A stretch of DNA of 64,000 nucleotides, taken from Polycyclovorans sp. (GTDB lineage: Bacteria > Pseudomonadota > Gammaproteobacteria > Nevskiales > Nevskiaceae). Under the pieces are notes generated by a model, which was given only the letters and a program-made list of their open reading frames with translations, had not been told where the DNA came from and did not search any database. The stretch lies in NCBI GenBank assembly GCA_002706265.1, contig PAKU01000026.1, positions 62,001 to 126,000 of the forward strand, given 5' to 3'. Shown piece after piece: positions 23,462 through 31,509 of this stretch; position 1 is the stretch's first letter, and every line of letters begins with the position of its first letter. A program made the translations under genes and the position numbers.

Positions 23462-25324
23462 CCCGCCGCCCTGCGCAGCACGCCCCAGCAGCAGGCTGTT
23501 GAGGCTTTTCACGAACCGGGCCGGGTCGTTGAGCTGACCGCCTTCGGCCAACACGGCTTGCCCCAGCAGCAACTCGGCGAGATCGGCGAAGTCCTCGGTG
23601 TCCGCACAGCCCTTGAGTCGTTCGACCAACGGGTGTGCGGCATTGACTTCAAGGATGGGCAGCGAGGTGGGCACTGACTCACCCGCCTGCCGCAGCATCG
23701 CCTCAAGGCGACGCGACACGCCGTGGTCGGCGGCGACCAGGCACGACGGCGACTCGGTCAGCCGGCTGGAGAGACGTGCCGACGCGATGCGCCTTTCCAG
23801 CGCCTGCTGGAGCTTCGACAAGGTGTCGGCGAAGTCTTCGTCCTGCTTGGCTTTGTCGGCGGTCTCGATCACGCCTTCGACATCTGCCGCGGCGGCCGCA
23901 ACCGACACCAGTTTGCGGCCCTCGAATTCGGTCATGTGCGCCGTGACCCATTCGTCGATGCGGTCGGTGAGCAGCAGCACCTCGTAGCCCTTTTTGCGGA
24001 ACCCTTCGAGATGCGGACTGTTGCGCGCCGCCGCCAAGGAATCTGCCGAGTGAAAGTAGATGGAGGTCTGGCCTGAAGGCATGCGGGCCACGTAGTCGGC
24101 AAGCGTGACCGAACACGCATCACCCGAGGTCGTGCTGGTGAAGCGCAGCAGACCGGCCAGTCGGGCCTGGTTGGCCTGATCTTCAACGATGCCTTCTTTA
24201 AGCACCGCGCCAAACGATTTCCAGAATTCGGCGTAATCCTCCGGCCGATTTTTGGCCAGGTCGTCCAGCAGGTCGAGCACGCGCTTGGTGAGCGCGCTCT
24301 TCAGTTTCTCGGCGGTGCGGTTGCCCTGAAGCATCTCGCGCGAGACGTTGAGGGGCAGATCGGCAGAATCGACCAGGCCCCGCACGAAGCGCAGGTAAGA
24401 CGGCAGCAACTCGGCCGCCCGGTCGAGAATGAAAACCCGCTTGACATAAAGCTGCAGGCCGCGCGCGTGATCGCGATCCCAAAGGTCCATAGGCGCGCGC
24501 TTGGGAATGAACAGCAGCGAGGTGTATTCAAGCGTGCCTTCAACCTTGTGATGCGCCCAGGCCGTGGGGGCTTCCCAGTCGTGCGCAATGTGCTGGTAGA
24601 ACTGCTGATAGTCCTCGTCCTTGAGCTCGGACTTGGGCCGCGTCCACAGCGCGCGCGCCTGGTTGATGGTTTCGCCATCAAGGCGGATCGGCAGTCCAAT
24701 ATGATCGGAATAGCGCCGCACGATGTGTTCGATGCGGCTGGGCTCCAGAAACTCGGCCTCGTCCTCGCGCAGATGCAGGGTGATTTCGGTGCCGCGTTCA
24801 GCCTTCTCGGCAGCGGCCACGGTGAATTCACCTTCGCCGTCCGACACCCAGCGAACGGCCGCATCCTCACCGGCCTTGCGCGTCAGCACCTCGACCTTGT
24901 CGGCCACGATGAACGCCGAGTAAAAGCCGACCCCGAACTGGCCGATGAGCTGGCTGTCTTTTTTCTGGTCGCCGCTGAGTTGGGTCAGAAACTGGCGGGT
25001 TCCCGAACGCGCGATGGTGCCGAGGTTGTCGCGCACGTCCTGCTCGTTCATGCCCACGCCGTTGTCGGCAATGGTGAGCGTGCGGGCGTCCTTGTCGATT
25101 GCCAAGGTCACTTTGAGGTCGGAAACGTCGCCCAGCTGCTCGGGCGACTGTACCGCCAGAAACCGGAGCTTCTCGCAGGCATCCGAAGCATTGGAGATCA
25201 GCTCGCGAAGAAAGATCTCCTTGTTGGAATACATGGAGTGAATCATCAGCTTCAGCAGCTGGCGGGTTTCCGCCTGAAAGCTGTGGGGCTGCGGGGCGGT
25301 GGTCACATCGGCGTCAGCGCTCAT
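23444..25324 (-). CDS. htpG: Hsp90-family chaperone HtpG
   Basis: 626 residues, the usual length. The GHKL ATPase domain is clear: MIHSMYSNKEIFLRELISNA, SDACEKLRF, IADNGVGM, LIGQFGVGFYSAFIVADKV. The middle domain shows LPLNVSREMLQ and the C-terminal dimerisation part ends LEVNAAHPLVERL. The ATG at 25324 is chosen because the N-terminal extension above it is not conserved. It folds client proteins in the cytoplasm under stress. No heat-shock promoter was clear to me. Confidence 0.96.
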   Translation of the reverse strand: MSADADVTTAPQPHSFQAETRQLLKLMIHSMYSNKEIFLRELISNASDACEKLRFLAVQSPEQLGDVSDLKVTLAIDKDARTLTIADNGVGMNEQDVRDNLGTIARSGTRQFLTQLSGDQKKDSQLIGQFGVGFYSAFIVADKVEVLTRKAGEDAAVRWVSDGEGEFTVAAAEKAERGTEITLHLREDEAEFLEPSRIEHIVRRYSDHIGLPIRLDGETINQARALWTRPKSELKDEDYQQFYQHIAHDWEAPTAWAHHKVEGTLEYTSLLFIPKRAPMDLWDRDHARGLQLYVKRVFILDRAAELLPSYLRFVRGLVDSADLPLNVSREMLQGNRTAEKLKSALTKRVLDLLDDLAKNRPEDYAEFWKSFGAVLKEGIVEDQANQARLAGLLRFTSTTSGDACSVTLADYVARMPSGQTSIYFHSADSLAAARNSPHLEGFRKKGYEVLLLTDRIDEWVTAHMTEFEGRKLVSVAAAAADVEGVIETADKAKQDEDFADTLSKLQQALERRIASARLSSRLTESPSCLVAADHGVSRRLEAMLRQAGESVPTSLPILEVNAAHPLVERLKGCADTEDFADLAELLLGQAVLAEGGQLNDPARFVKSLNSLLLGRAAQGGGSGLIL

Positions 25325-25430
25325 GATCGCGATCTCTGGTGTCTGGTAACAGGATGCCCCCTGTGATGGGGGCATCTGCGCAACCGTTCAAGAGTGGGTT
25401 ACGTCGCGTGCTGGCGAAGCCGCCCTGCAA

Positions 25431-25895
25431 TCATTCCTTTTTATGCTCGGCCAGCATCTGCTGCACCATCGGCATCATCTTGGTCAGCCCGCCCGCTTCA
25501 CCCAGCGCCAGCGCGGCCTTGTCAGATGCGCCCTGGCACCAGGCGGCACGCAAGGCAAGCAGCGCACCAACGCGGTTCGACGACGCGCAGTGGATCAACA
25601 CGCCCGCATCGCCCGCTTCGTAAAGCGCTTTGTCGAGCGCCTTGGCGGTGTTCATCGACAGATCGCCCGGGCCGGCCACGGGAATCACCTGATACTCCAT
25701 GCCCAGCCCTTGCACCACGGCGGCCTCGTCGAAGCCGGCATCTTCAGTCGCTGGGCGCAAGTTGATGACCTTTGAAACGCCCGCGGCCTTGATCGCCGAA
25801 AACTGCGAGGCGCTGGGCTGCCCGGCGGTGACCACGCCGGCAAGCGGATGACCCTGCTGAGGGAGGTTCAATGTGTCGATGTCGATGGGGGGCAT
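25431..25895 (-). CDS. DUF442-type protein tyrosine phosphatase-like protein
   Basis: 154 residues. ATG at 25895 follows AGGA with a seven-base gap. The fold of the DUF442 family (beta-lactamase-hydrolase-like, TIGR01244-type) is visible: VVTAGQPSASQFSAIKAAGV, INLRPATEDAGF and the active-site loop HCASSNRVG with Cys and Arg four residues apart. In many bacteria this domain is fused to or sits beside ETHE1-type persulfide dioxygenase. Here it follows two YeeE/YedE transporter genes, so a role in sulfide or persulfide handling is a reasonable inference. Confidence 0.8.
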   Translation of the reverse strand: MPPIDIDTLNLPQQGHPLAGVVTAGQPSASQFSAIKAAGVSKVINLRPATEDAGFDEAAVVQGLGMEYQVIPVAGPGDLSMNTAKALDKALYEAGDAGVLIHCASSNRVGALLALRAAWCQGASDKAALALGEAGGLTKMMPMVQQMLAEHKKE

Positions 25896-25929
25896 AAACG
25901 GATCCTGCTCCAAAAAAGTTCGGGGGGTC

Positions 25930-26343
25930 TCACATCTTCAATAGACGATCATGCGCCATCATGCCCGTCAACATGGCGATCACAAAGGCAACAACGGCGG
26001 CTGATCCCGTCACCAGTCCGGCAAGGGCTGGGCCGGGGCAAAATCCCGCCAGCCCCCAGCCAAGACCGAAAAGCGCACTGCCGACGACCAGTCGTGCATC
26101 GACATCACGCCGCGTCGGCCATTCGAAACGCAGTGCATGCCAGGGGCGCGATTGACGCATCAACACGGCGAATCCCGGCAAGGTGACGGCCACGCCACCG
26201 CCCATGACGAAGGCAAGCGTCGGGTCCCAGGTGCCGAAGATGTCGAGAAACCCCAGCACGCGCGTCGGCTCTGTCATCCCGGCAATTGCGAGCCCCGCGC
26301 CGAACAGCATCCCCGCCAGCAACAGCATTGCAGATGATTTCAT
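25930..26343 (-). CDS. YeeE/YedE-type half transporter (second half)
   Basis: 137 residues with four or so membrane helices (LLLAGMLFGAGLAIAGMT, LAFVMGGGVAVTLPGFAVL, VVGSALFGLGWGLAGFCPG, VVAFVIAMLTGMMAH). The GFCPGPAL motif with its cysteine is the conserved pore motif of YeeE/YedE proteins that carry thiosulfate or other sulfur compounds. The ATG at 26343 lies one base after the end of the first half-transporter gene. Together the two genes form a split transporter. Confidence 0.85.
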   Translation of the reverse strand: MKSSAMLLLAGMLFGAGLAIAGMTEPTRVLGFLDIFGTWDPTLAFVMGGGVAVTLPGFAVLMRQSRPWHALRFEWPTRRDVDARLVVGSALFGLGWGLAGFCPGPALAGLVTGSAAVVAFVIAMLTGMMAHDRLLKM

Positions 26344-26344
26344 C

Positions 26345-26785
26345 TCAGCCCCCCAGAACGTGCCGCGAAACGAACACCGTCGCCACGGCAACGCTCATGA
26401 ACACCATCACCGCCACCAGCGACCGCGGCGAGCGACGACCCAAGCCGCAGACGCCGTGCCCCGAGGTGCAGCCATTGCCCATTCGCGTGCCCACCCCCAC
26501 GACAAAGCCGGCCACCACCATCAGGCCCAAGGACGCGGGAATGGCGGTGGTCACCCAGCGCCCCGTGACCCACTGCACCAGCAGCGCGCCCACCAGCAAG
26601 CCTGCAACAAACAGCAGCCGCCAAGCCCGCTGACCGGTTGCCGCCGGGGCCAACAATCCCCCCACCACGCCGCTGATGCCCGCGATCTTGCCTTGGGATG
26701 CCATCAGCAACAGCGCTGAACTGCCGATCAGCAATCCACCGACCCACCCGCGAATCCACGCAGGCACATCAACCAACATCTCCAT
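26345..26785 (-). CDS. YeeE/YedE-type half transporter (first half)
   Basis: 146 residues with four membrane segments. GTRMGNGCTSGHGVCGLGR holds the two conserved cysteines of the family. The ATG at 26785 has GAGGAG eight bases upstream, which excludes the longer frame that would start inside the operator. It is the first gene of a three-gene leftward operon (half-transporters, DUF442 protein) controlled from the palindrome at 26803-26822. Confidence 0.87.
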   Translation of the reverse strand: MEMLVDVPAWIRGWVGGLLIGSSALLLMASQGKIAGISGVVGGLLAPAATGQRAWRLLFVAGLLVGALLVQWVTGRWVTTAIPASLGLMVVAGFVVGVGTRMGNGCTSGHGVCGLGRRSPRSLVAVMVFMSVAVATVFVSRHVLGG

Positions 26786-26802
26786 GCGAACGTCTCCTCG
26801 AG

Positions 26803-26822
26803 ATATACCCCGTGGGGTATAT
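26803..26822. promoter_or_regulatory. CsoR-family operator (perfect 20-bp palindrome)
   Basis: ATATACCCC-GT-GGGGTATAT, an exact inverted repeat with nine-base arms. Its ATACCCC/GGGGTAT core matches operators of CsoR/CstR-type repressors. It lies between the divergent transporter operon and the CsoR-family gene, so it likely controls both. Confidence 0.9.
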
Positions 26823-26842
26823 TGACGCTCAACCCTCCCAGC

Positions 26843-27142
26843 ATGCAAACGCCCATGATCGCAACCGGCTCAACCACCCTGGAACACACGCACCGTCGTC
26901 AAATGATCAACCGCCTGAAGCGGGTTGAAGGACAGCTCCGCGGCATACAGCAAATGGTCGAAACCGGCGCCGATTGCGCCAAGATCGCGCAGCAATTGGC
27001 CGCCGCACGGAAGGCGCTGGACCGCAGCTTTTACCAAATGATCAGCTGCAGCCTGGTGGCAACGCTCGCCAACGCGCCAGACCTTGAACGCGCGCGCACC
27101 GAAGGCGCCGACTGGGCGCAGATGCTGGCCAAGTTTGGCTGA
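26843..27142 (+). CDS. CsoR-family (DUF156) transcriptional repressor
   Basis: 99 residues (or 95 from ATG 26855). The DUF156 core is intact: HRRQMINRLKRVEGQLRGIQ, GADCAKIAQQLAAARKAL, FYQMISCSLVATL. Relative to copper-sensing CsoR, the first Cys is kept (Cys45), but the metal-binding His and second Cys positions are Ser and Thr, and a Cys lies one residue before the His position (Cys69). A copper role is therefore unlikely. The adjacent sulfur transport genes suggest sensing of sulfide or persulfide through the two cysteines; that is inference. Confidence 0.85.
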   Translation: MQTPMIATGSTTLEHTHRRQMINRLKRVEGQLRGIQQMVETGADCAKIAQQLAAARKALDRSFYQMISCSLVATLANAPDLERARTEGADWAQMLAKFG

Positions 27143-27300
27143 GCTCAAGCTTGAGCGGCATTGATTTCGCGGACCGGCGGTGCGCCTGCAGCCGCCGGAT
27201 GTCCTTCTATCGGTCGAGGCTGACCGTCGGGTTGCTGTCAGTTATTTCTTACATTGGCACGCATTAGCGTTGGCTTCCTTTCACGCGCATGGAGCCGCCG

Positions 27301-28569
27301 ATGACCTTCAACCTTTTCACCGCACCGCGCCACACACTGATCGTGGCAACCGCAGTCGCATCACTCTCGCTGGCGGCCTGTGGCGGCGGCGGCAGTGGCG
27401 GAGCAGGGTCTACCCCCGACCCCGTCACCAGCCCGTCTGTCGATCCCGTTGCGCGCGCCGCCGGGCCGCTAGACCCGGTACAAGCCGAGCTTGACAACAC
27501 CGTGCTCAACCCGTTGGCTTCGGCACTGTCAGGCACGCCGCTGGCCGGCGTGGTCGACTGCGCCAATGAGCTCGTCAATTACAAGATTCTCGACACCGTC
27601 GACGTACTGGCAGGGGCACTGTCGCTCAATGGCAACCCATCAGACCTCACCTCACTGTCGCAGACCCTCAACCCCGAGCGACTCACTGAGCGCGTCCGCG
27701 CCATCGCCTTCGACACTGCGCAACTGTTGCTGTCGCTGAACGATGCGGGCTCCAGTTGCGCCACGCTCGGCAACAGCGTGAGCGGCTCACCAGATGCCCA
27801 ACAACTGCTCAACGGCAGTAACCCGCTGGCCGGAACCCCGTTTGAGTCCATCGGCGCAACCCTCGGGCCCGCAATTGCGCAGCTGCTCAACGCAACCGGT
27901 GGTGCCACGCCCAACCGCAATCTGCCCACCGCCAGCCTCGTCAGCGCTTATCAGCAGTTCAACGACACCGTTCAGGCCAGCCTGGCAATGCTGCCGACCG
28001 ACGTGCAGAACGCCCCCGTGGTGAGCGGCGCGCTGCTCACCGTGGGTGCTGCGCTCAACGATCTCGAACCCGTCCTCGCAAGCTTGGTCACCTTTGACGC
28101 GGCCACGCTGCAAAACGCCCTGACGACCCTGCTGAGCGGCATTGTCAGCAACGTGACCACTCACTTGCTGCCGCTGGGCGGACTGGAAGGCGAAGTGGGC
28201 GAGCCTGGCGCTCTGAGCGGATTGAACGCCCTGGCCGTTGGCGACTTTGGCAGCACGCTGGCCGAATTGATTGCTGGGGGCAACGCCGTCCCCGGCACGA
28301 CCGCACTGAGCCTGCTGAGCGCAGTACTGGCGCCGCTGCAGAACACGGTCCTCGGCCCCATCATCGACCTGCTGTCAGGGGAGCTGGGCAGCAATCCGCT
28401 GACCCCCGGCGACACCTCGGGGGACCAGTTGAGTGGCACCCCGCTGGCCCCGGTGCTCGACGTCATCACCGGCGTACTGGGCACGCTTCTGGGCAGCACT
28501 GACAGCGACACGCCCTGCCTCAACCTGCCCCTGCCGTTGCTGGGCAACCTGCTTTGCCCCAGCGCCTAA
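27301..28569 (+). CDS. Secreted lipoprotein with repeated NPL...GTPL segments
   Basis: 422 residues from ATG 27301 (GGAG six bases upstream). A lipoprotein signal peptide ends at SLAAC, followed by a glycine-rich linker. The mature protein is low in charge, rich in Leu, Ala, Gly and Thr, and has at least three weak repeats built around LNPLASALSGTPLAG, SNPLAGTPFESIG and QLSGTPLAPVLDV. There are few cysteines (two near the N-terminus, two near the C-terminus). Similar proteins are sometimes labelled collagen-like, but no Gly-X-Y repeat is present here. Function unknown. Confidence 0.65.
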   Translation: MTFNLFTAPRHTLIVATAVASLSLAACGGGGSGGAGSTPDPVTSPSVDPVARAAGPLDPVQAELDNTVLNPLASALSGTPLAGVVDCANELVNYKILDTVDVLAGALSLNGNPSDLTSLSQTLNPERLTERVRAIAFDTAQLLLSLNDAGSSCATLGNSVSGSPDAQQLLNGSNPLAGTPFESIGATLGPAIAQLLNATGGATPNRNLPTASLVSAYQQFNDTVQASLAMLPTDVQNAPVVSGALLTVGAALNDLEPVLASLVTFDAATLQNALTTLLSGIVSNVTTHLLPLGGLEGEVGEPGALSGLNALAVGDFGSTLAELIAGGNAVPGTTALSLLSAVLAPLQNTVLGPIIDLLSGELGSNPLTPGDTSGDQLSGTPLAPVLDVITGVLGTLLGSTDSDTPCLNLPLPLLGNLLCPSA

Positions 28570-28589
28570 CGTTTTAAGGCAACCCCAAC

Positions 28590-28616
28590 AAGGCCACCTT
28601 CGCGGTGGCCTTTTTC
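28590..28616 (+). terminator. Terminator after the lipoprotein gene
   Basis: AGGCCACC pairs with GGTGGCCT around TTCGC and is followed by five T. It fits the end of the rightward lipoprotein transcript. Confidence 0.88.
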
Positions 28617-28717
28617 ATGTGACAAGCCCCAACCGACCCCCCGCAACAAAACGGGCGGCTCACGCAACGAGCACACCAAGGCAGCGCCGATCGCGCTTCA
28701 AATGCAGGACGTCTGAA

Positions 28718-28764
28718 TGGCGCCCCGAGCAGGAATCGAACCTGCGACCTACCGCTTGGGAGGC
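28718..28764 (-). pseudogene. tRNA 3'-half relic, inverted match to tRNA-Arg(CCT)
   Basis: Forty-seven bases on the minus strand match the anticodon-to-CCA part of the tRNA-Arg(CCT) gene at 30057-30103 with five differences. The anticodon reads CCC instead of CCT. The 5' half of the tRNA is absent. The block has the size and extent of a tyrosine-integrase attachment core, and a decayed integrase gene lies between the two copies, but the copies are in opposite orientation. Confidence 0.7.
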
Positions 28765-28846
28765 GAAGGTACGATAGCCTATAGACCCTTGTACTCACTG
28801 CATTTTCTGGATCAGAGGTTTAGCCCATCTGCTCCATATCTGCCCG

Positions 28847-30024
28847 GTGCCGCCATGTCCTATTACAAGGAACGACGATGGGCGCAAGAAGATCGTGAAG
28901 CAGGTCCGTCACGACTTCCGCATCACTCTTCCGGACGGGCGTCGCGTCACCCGTTCCTTCAAGTCGAAGGAGGCCGGACAGCGTTGGGTTTCTGAGCAGG
29001 AACGCCTCGCCGAGCTGGGGGCCGACTTCGCTGGTGTTGAGCGCGCCAAGAAGGCCACCCTGGGCCAGATCATCGACCGTTAGATGGAGGAGATCGCCCC
29101 TACGCTTCGCTCTCCCAGCGCCGCGAAGTCCTGCGCCGATTCCTTGCGACGAGAACTGGGTGACACCCCTTTGCTGCGCTGACACCCGAACGTGTTGGAC
29201 AGTATCGCGACATCCGCCTGAAGCAACGCAGCAAACGCGGCGGCGGCAAATTGGGCGCCCCACTGGTCGAGCTGGACCGCAATGTGAAGCCGGCGACGGT
29301 CAAGAAGGAGATGGCCTTCCTTGCCAGGGTCAGCGATGTGGCCATTAAGTCATGGGGCTATCGCCTTCCTTTTGGAATCCCGGCCCGGGGCGTGGGCCGT
29401 CCGTCGGAGGGCGACGGCCGGGATCGCCGTCTGCTGCCGGGCGAAGAGGAGAGGCTGATGGCCGCCTGCACCCACAATCAGGCGCTTCGGTGGGCCATCA
29501 TCCTTGCCATCGAAACAGCGGCCAGACGTGGCGAGCTCTGTGCATTGGTGTGGGGCGATGTCGATTTCGAGCGGCGGACCCTTCAGATCCGAGCTGAAGA
29601 CGCTGGCGCCGCCAAGACAGGCGCCAAACGGACTGCACCGCTCAGCCAGAAGGCCATTTCCATTTTGACGGAGGCCAAACCCAAGCGCGCCAAACCTAAC
29701 GAATCGGTGCTGGGCTTCGGGCCGGGGGGCCTCAGCCAGGCCTTCGAGCGCGCATGTCGCCGCGCTGGAATCGTGGGCCTGCGGCCACACGACCTGCGGC
29801 ACGAGGCCACCTCGCGACTGTTCGAGCTAGGGCTCGACATGATGGAAGTCAGCGCCATCACGGGCCACAAGACATTGGACATGCTCAAGCGATACACTCA
29901 GCTCCGCGCTGAACAGATCGCCCTCAAGATGGAGCCTCTAGCCCTTCAGTCGGCCGACAATGCGCCACTCGAAGTCCAGCTCGCCGCAGCCCTCAAGGAA
30001 CTGCGACTGCTCCGGCAGATGTAA
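28847..30024 (+). pseudogene. Tyrosine recombinase (integrase), disrupted N-terminal half
   Basis: The N-terminal arm-binding part (FRITLPDGRRVTRSFKSKEA) ends at an in-frame TAG at 29081, where the family would be expected to continue (IIDR-x-MEEIAP). Beyond it the frame changes at least twice before 29251. From 29251 the catalytic domain is intact: AARRGELCALVWGDV (Arg), HDLRHEATSRL (His, Arg), ITGHKTLDMLKRYT (His, Tyr nucleophile). The last codon ends three bases before tRNA-Arg. A shortened product from 29251 could still be made but would lack arm and core binding. Confidence 0.8.
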
Positions 30025-30027
30025 TAC

Positions 30028-30103
30028 GCCCCGGTAGCTCAGTGGATAGAGCGAATGCCTCCTAAGCATTAGGCCGCAGGTTCGATTCCTGCTCGGGGCA
30101 CCA
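30028..30103 (+). tRNA. tRNA-Arg (CCT)
   Basis: 76 bases with encoded CCA. Acceptor GCCCCGG with TCGGGGC, D-arm GCTC...GAGC, anticodon stem AATGC/GCATT around CTCCTAA (anticodon CCT), T-loop TTCGATT. It is complete and probably functional. It directly follows the decayed integrase. Confidence 0.93.
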
Positions 30104-30213
30104 GCATTATCAAAATGGATCTGAGGGTTATCATCAGATAGGCGCAATGATCGCGCTGTGCGCGCGCACCAACAACGCTGACTACCTCGAAAGAAGTTGG
30201 CAGGCAGAAAATG

Positions 30214-30540
30214 TTACTTCTTGCCGTAGGTCGCGTCGTGATCGGGCGGGATGGCCAGCAGGCGAATGAAGTCGCCATCTCGGTACGCCACGGCGCGACG
30301 CGCCTGGGTAATGCGGAGGCTGTAGAGCGCCGGGACCCCGGCAGGGGGCTCGATACTCACGATCTTCTCCCAACGCAGACCCTTATCCCGATAGACCTGC
30401 TGCCAAGTGAGTTGCCGCAGTTTGCCCAGCATGTCCAAAGCGGCGTGGCGTTCCGCTTTCTGAAGTTCGAGCAGGTCGCGCTGAAAGACCGGGTTGTTCA
30501 GATCCAGCCGAACCGTGCCGTCGCGATCAGCGGCCTTCAT
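30214..30540 (-). CDS. Probable type II toxin (RelE/ParE-like)
   Basis: 108 residues. The C-terminal segment (YSLRITQARRAVAYRDGDFI, LLAIPPDHDATYGKK) has the beta-strand pattern of RelE/ParE toxins, which cut mRNA or inhibit gyrase. The start lies 14 bases inside the end of the upstream AbrB-like gene, the usual antitoxin-toxin coupling. The exact family is uncertain. Confidence 0.65.
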   Translation of the reverse strand: MKAADRDGTVRLDLNNPVFQRDLLELQKAERHAALDMLGKLRQLTWQQVYRDKGLRWEKIVSIEPPAGVPALYSLRITQARRAVAYRDGDFIRLLAIPPDHDATYGKK

Positions 30541-30808
30541 CGCGCAAACGGGTCAACAGGGCTTCGCTGTCGTCGTCACGCGCTGGGTTGGACTGCGCCC
30601 AGGCCAAGGCGTCGCGCAGACTTTCCGCAGCTTGTGGTTGATGCAGCCAGCGCTCGTTGTCGGGGATCACCGTAGCGGTACGCACCAGCCAAACCCCAGG
30701 CTCGCGCTCTTCCAGTAGCACTTGGCGACCGGCGTATTGCTTGCCCAGCGAGATGGTCCCATTGGCGCCCACAACCTTCACGGCGGGCTGGCTTGAGAAT
30801 GTTGGCAT
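30527..30808 (-). CDS. Probable antitoxin with AbrB/MazE-like fold
   Basis: 93 residues. The N-terminus (VKVVGANGTISLGKQYAGRQ, VLLEEREPGVWLVRTATVIP) reads as an AbrB/SpoVT swapped-hairpin DNA-binding domain. The C-terminus is a helix (ESLRDALAWAQSN, SEALLTRLRDEGR), likely wrapping the toxin. AT-rich sequence just upstream of the ATG at 30808 probably holds the shared promoter. Confidence 0.7.
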   Translation of the reverse strand: MPTFSSQPAVKVVGANGTISLGKQYAGRQVLLEEREPGVWLVRTATVIPDNERWLHQPQAAESLRDALAWAQSNPARDDDSEALLTRLRDEGR

Positions 30809-30933
30809 GGCGGCCTCAATAAAATAACAAAATACTAATGCACTATAGCACCAATTCGCCTCGACAGTCCCAACCTCAGCGCGTTGCCGTACAGATCGAC
30901 TTTCGCATGCGCAGTCTCAGGGGTTGAGGAGGA

Positions 30934-31485
30934 CTACGACTGCTTGTGGTGCTCAACAAGCGCCCGGACCGCTTCGTCCGGAGATATGGAGCCCTCGGCC
31001 ACTTTTTGACCCAACTTCCGAGCATGCTCGCCCGCGGCGGGCAACCCTTCCATGTCGCAGTGACGATCGGCTTGGGCCAGAGCGCTCTCGAACGATGACG
31101 CTGACGAGTCTCCCCTCTTTGTGAAGACCAGTTCCGCATGGAGGCCGACACGGGCAGCGAGCTGGACCAGGTTGTCGAGTGAGATGGCGGCGGCATCACC
31201 ACGCAGGATCTTGTTCAGCCTGGGCTGCTTGATGCCAAGCTTGTCCGCGATCTGCTGCTGCGTGCCGGCCAGAGCCCGAAGCTCGGCCCGCAAGTCACGC
31301 ATGGCCAGCGCACGGGTTCGCCGGAGCTGAGCAACATCCGGGGGATAGAGCGCCGCGAAGGCGTCCTCGAAGTCAGGGCTGACTTCGGCCTCTTCAGTCA
31401 CGGCCAATCGTCCGTTCGGGAATGGCCAAATTATAACTTCATAGTTATCACTGTGACGCCGCAGTGTAGTGATCTGTAGCGCCAC
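30934..31485 (-). CDS. XRE-family regulator, antitoxin-like
   Basis: Up to 183 residues. The XRE helix-turn-helix is clear (TQQQIADKLGIKQPRLNKIL, LDNLVQLAARVGLHAEL). The C-terminus (GQKVAEGSISPDEAVRALVE) resembles the short VbhA-type antitoxin motif, which in other proteins blocks Fic toxins; no Fic gene is near. The 16-base palindrome at 31433-31448 lies inside the first codons if the ATG at 31485 is used; a GTG at 31401 may be the true start. Confidence 0.6.
   Translation of the reverse strand: MALQITTLRRHSDNYEVIIWPFPNGRLAVTEEAEVSPDFEDAFAALYPPDVAQLRRTRALAMRDLRAELRALAGTQQQIADKLGIKQPRLNKILRGDAAAISLDNLVQLAARVGLHAELVFTKRGDSSASSFESALAQADRHCDMEGLPAAGEHARKLGQKVAEGSISPDEAVRALVEHHKQS
31433..31448. 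promoter_or_regulatory. AT-rich inverted repeat at the XRE gene start
   Basis: ATAACT-TCAT-AGTTAT is a perfect dyad in AT-rich sequence, unlike the surrounding GC-rich DNA. It is a good candidate for the autoregulatory operator of the XRE gene. Confidence 0.55.
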
Positions 31486-31509
31486 ACAACACTACACCCG
31501 GAAGCAATC

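Noticed and set aside
30876-31202. Open frame overlapping the XRE gene on the same strand
   Set aside because: Serine/arginine-rich translation typical of an out-of-frame shadow; the XRE frame has the clear domain.
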